NCBI GenBank assembly: GCA_002499455.1
Contig: DALN01000035.1
Span: 735-7,162 of the forward strand
Direction: 5' to 3'
DNA from: Methanoculleus sp. UBA77
GTDB lineage: Archaea; Halobacteriota; Methanomicrobia; Methanomicrobiales; Methanoculleaceae
Length of the DNA: 6,428 bases
The notes beneath the pieces were generated by a model that ran no database searches, had not been told where the DNA came from, and saw nothing but the letters and a program-made list of their open reading frames with translations. How positions within the stretch are numbered: position 1 is the stretch's first letter; each line of letters begins with the position of its first letter. Shown here in pieces: positions 5,554-6,428 of the stretch. The translations under genes were made by a program, and so were the position numbers.

Positions 5554-6428
5554 CGAGAGAACTCCACGGTGGTATCCTCCCGGCACTCCACGGGATAGCC
5601 GAACTCCGCGAGGAGCGAGCAGGCGGTCTTTGCATGCATCGAGAGGGTATGGGTGCTGTACTCCCCGCCGCAGAGGGCGAGGTAGACCAGGAGCTGGTCG
5701 GCGAGGTGGACGTCGACCGTGCCGGGGCCCGCGAGTTCCTCCGCGAGGGCCCGTGCGGCCGCCCTCCCGACCTCCTCGGCGGGGAGGCCTCTCCTGCCGA
5801 GAGCGACGGCGCCCTTCGCCCCGCACCAGGCGGTGATGGAGCTCCCGGTGCTCGGTCCCCCGTCGCGGGCATCAAGGGTCGCGGTGCAGGTGAGGCCGGC
5901 AACGTCGCGGAGGAGGTCGCCGGCGGCGGCCGCCTGCCGCTCCGTGACGTGTCCGGGAAGGTTCGCCGAGCAGGAGACGAGCCCGCACGCTCCCTCCCCC
6001 GGGATCGCGATCGGTCCCGGGAGGCCCGGCTCCACCCTGACGCGGACGCTCCCGCCGCCCCGCGGGTAGTAGCCCCGCTCGAGCAGATCGATAGCGATCG
6101 ACGCCCCGGCCCGGCGGAGGACCGGGACGAGGACGCGGTCGACGTAATCGATCGTCGGGCTCTGCGCCACCTCGGTCCCGCCCGTGACCGTGATGCTCCC
6201 TCCCGCACGGAGGGCGGCCGGGAGCCATGCCTGGAGGACGAGAGGAATGCTCCCGGCGGTTCCCGTATCGATCACGAGGTCGGCCCGCCGGAGAGAGCCG
6301 GGGGTGAAGGTGATCTCGCGGCTCCCGGGCGAGAGCCCCGAGTATTCGGCGCCGCAGGTACCGGCAACCGCCCGGACCGCGGCGATATGCTGGGGGGCGA
6401 GCCCCGGCCTCTCCCGGTTCTCCCGGAC
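5550..6428 (-). CDS. rtcA: RNA 3'-terminal phosphate cyclase RtcA (N-terminus outside window)
   Basis: RtcA uses ATP to turn an RNA 3'-phosphate into a 2',3'-cyclic phosphate through a covalent enzyme-AMP intermediate. The frame is open to the right edge; 292 residues are visible and roughly 35-40 from the N-terminus are missing. Matching segments are NRERPGLAPQHIAAVRAVAG (visible 4-23), DTGTAGSIPLVLQAWLPAAL (54-73), TGGTEVAQSPTIDY (82-95), GYYPRGGGSV (119-128) and HLADQLL (241-247). The His of LSMHAKT (visible residue 265, codon 5634-5636) matches the nucleotidyl-accepting histidine near the C-terminus of the family. A GTG at 6275 lies inside the conserved region and is not the start. Its stop overlaps the nob1 ATG. 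The exact cellular substrate is not known from sequence; tRNA, rRNA or snoRNA-like ends are possible. Confidence 0.95.
   Translation of the reverse strand, partial: VRENRERPGLAPQHIAAVRAVAGTCGAEYSGLSPGSREITFTPGSLRRADLVIDTGTAGSIPLVLQAWLPAALRAGGSITVTGGTEVAQSPTIDYVDRVLVPVLRRAGASIAIDLLERGYYPRGGGSVRVRVEPGLPGPIAIPGEGACGLVSCSANLPGHVTERQAAAAGDLLRDVAGLTCTATLDARDGGPSTGSSITAWCGAKGAVALGRRGLPAEEVGRAAARALAEELAGPGTVDVHLADQLLVYLALCGGEYSTHTLSMHAKTACSLLAEFGYPVECREDTTVEFSR

Noticed and set aside
5554..5826. A longer N-terminus for nob1
   Set aside because: It would overlap rtcA out of frame and precede a canonical PIN start (MTLVLDAS) that has its own ribosome binding site and ATGA coupling.
5114..6208. A 364-codon minus-strand frame across rtcA and nob1
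   Set aside because: Arg/Ser/Pro-rich shadow frame; the alternative frames match RtcA and Nob1 motif by motif.

Overview
The window looks like a piece of a GC-rich, methanogen-type archaeal chromosome, most likely from the Methanomicrobiales (Methanoculleus-like). The evidence is a group II chaperonin (thermosome), an archaeal Nob1 endonuclease, a GfcR-type PRTase regulator, TATA-box promoters, a tRNA-Ser without an encoded CCA end, and a multi-PAS/GAF soluble sensor of the kind common in methanogens. The genus is an inference from protein style. No mobile element, CRISPR array or phage gene was seen.

Every supported gene is on the minus strand, so transcription runs from high to low coordinates. 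The right end (6428 to 4462) is a compact cluster: rtcA (RNA 3'-phosphate cyclase, start outside the window), then nob1 (PIN endonuclease with zinc ribbon) overlapping it by an ATGA, then gfcR (HTH plus phosphoribosyltransferase regulator) 21 nt later. A TATA-like element in the last codons of nob1 may give gfcR its own leaderless promoter. An intergenic stretch of about 200 nt follows, with a weak terminator candidate, a clear TATA box and a GGAGGA ribosome binding site. It leads into the thermosome gene (4263 to 2674), whose product lacks the usual Gly-Gly-Met tail.

Downstream of the thermosome are two inverted-repeat structures, then tRNA-Ser(CGA) at 2511 to 2427 with a hairpin-forming palindrome abutting its probable TATA box. 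A gap of 268 nt holds an inverted repeat and the sensor promoter region. The sensor (2158 to 662) is PAS-GAF-PAS with a C-terminal helical region that resembles a histidine-kinase H-box, but it has no ATPase domain. At the left end, thiM (hydroxyethylthiazole kinase, thiamin salvage) begins near 503 and runs off the window.

Functionally, the right-hand cluster joins RNA 3'-end chemistry, rRNA maturation and a probable PRPP-sensing regulator. The thermosome (protein folding), tRNA-Ser, sensor and thiM appear to be separate transcription units. The more unusual points are the kinase-less sensor, the tail-less thermosome, the embedded gfcR promoter and the palindrome at the tRNA promoter.
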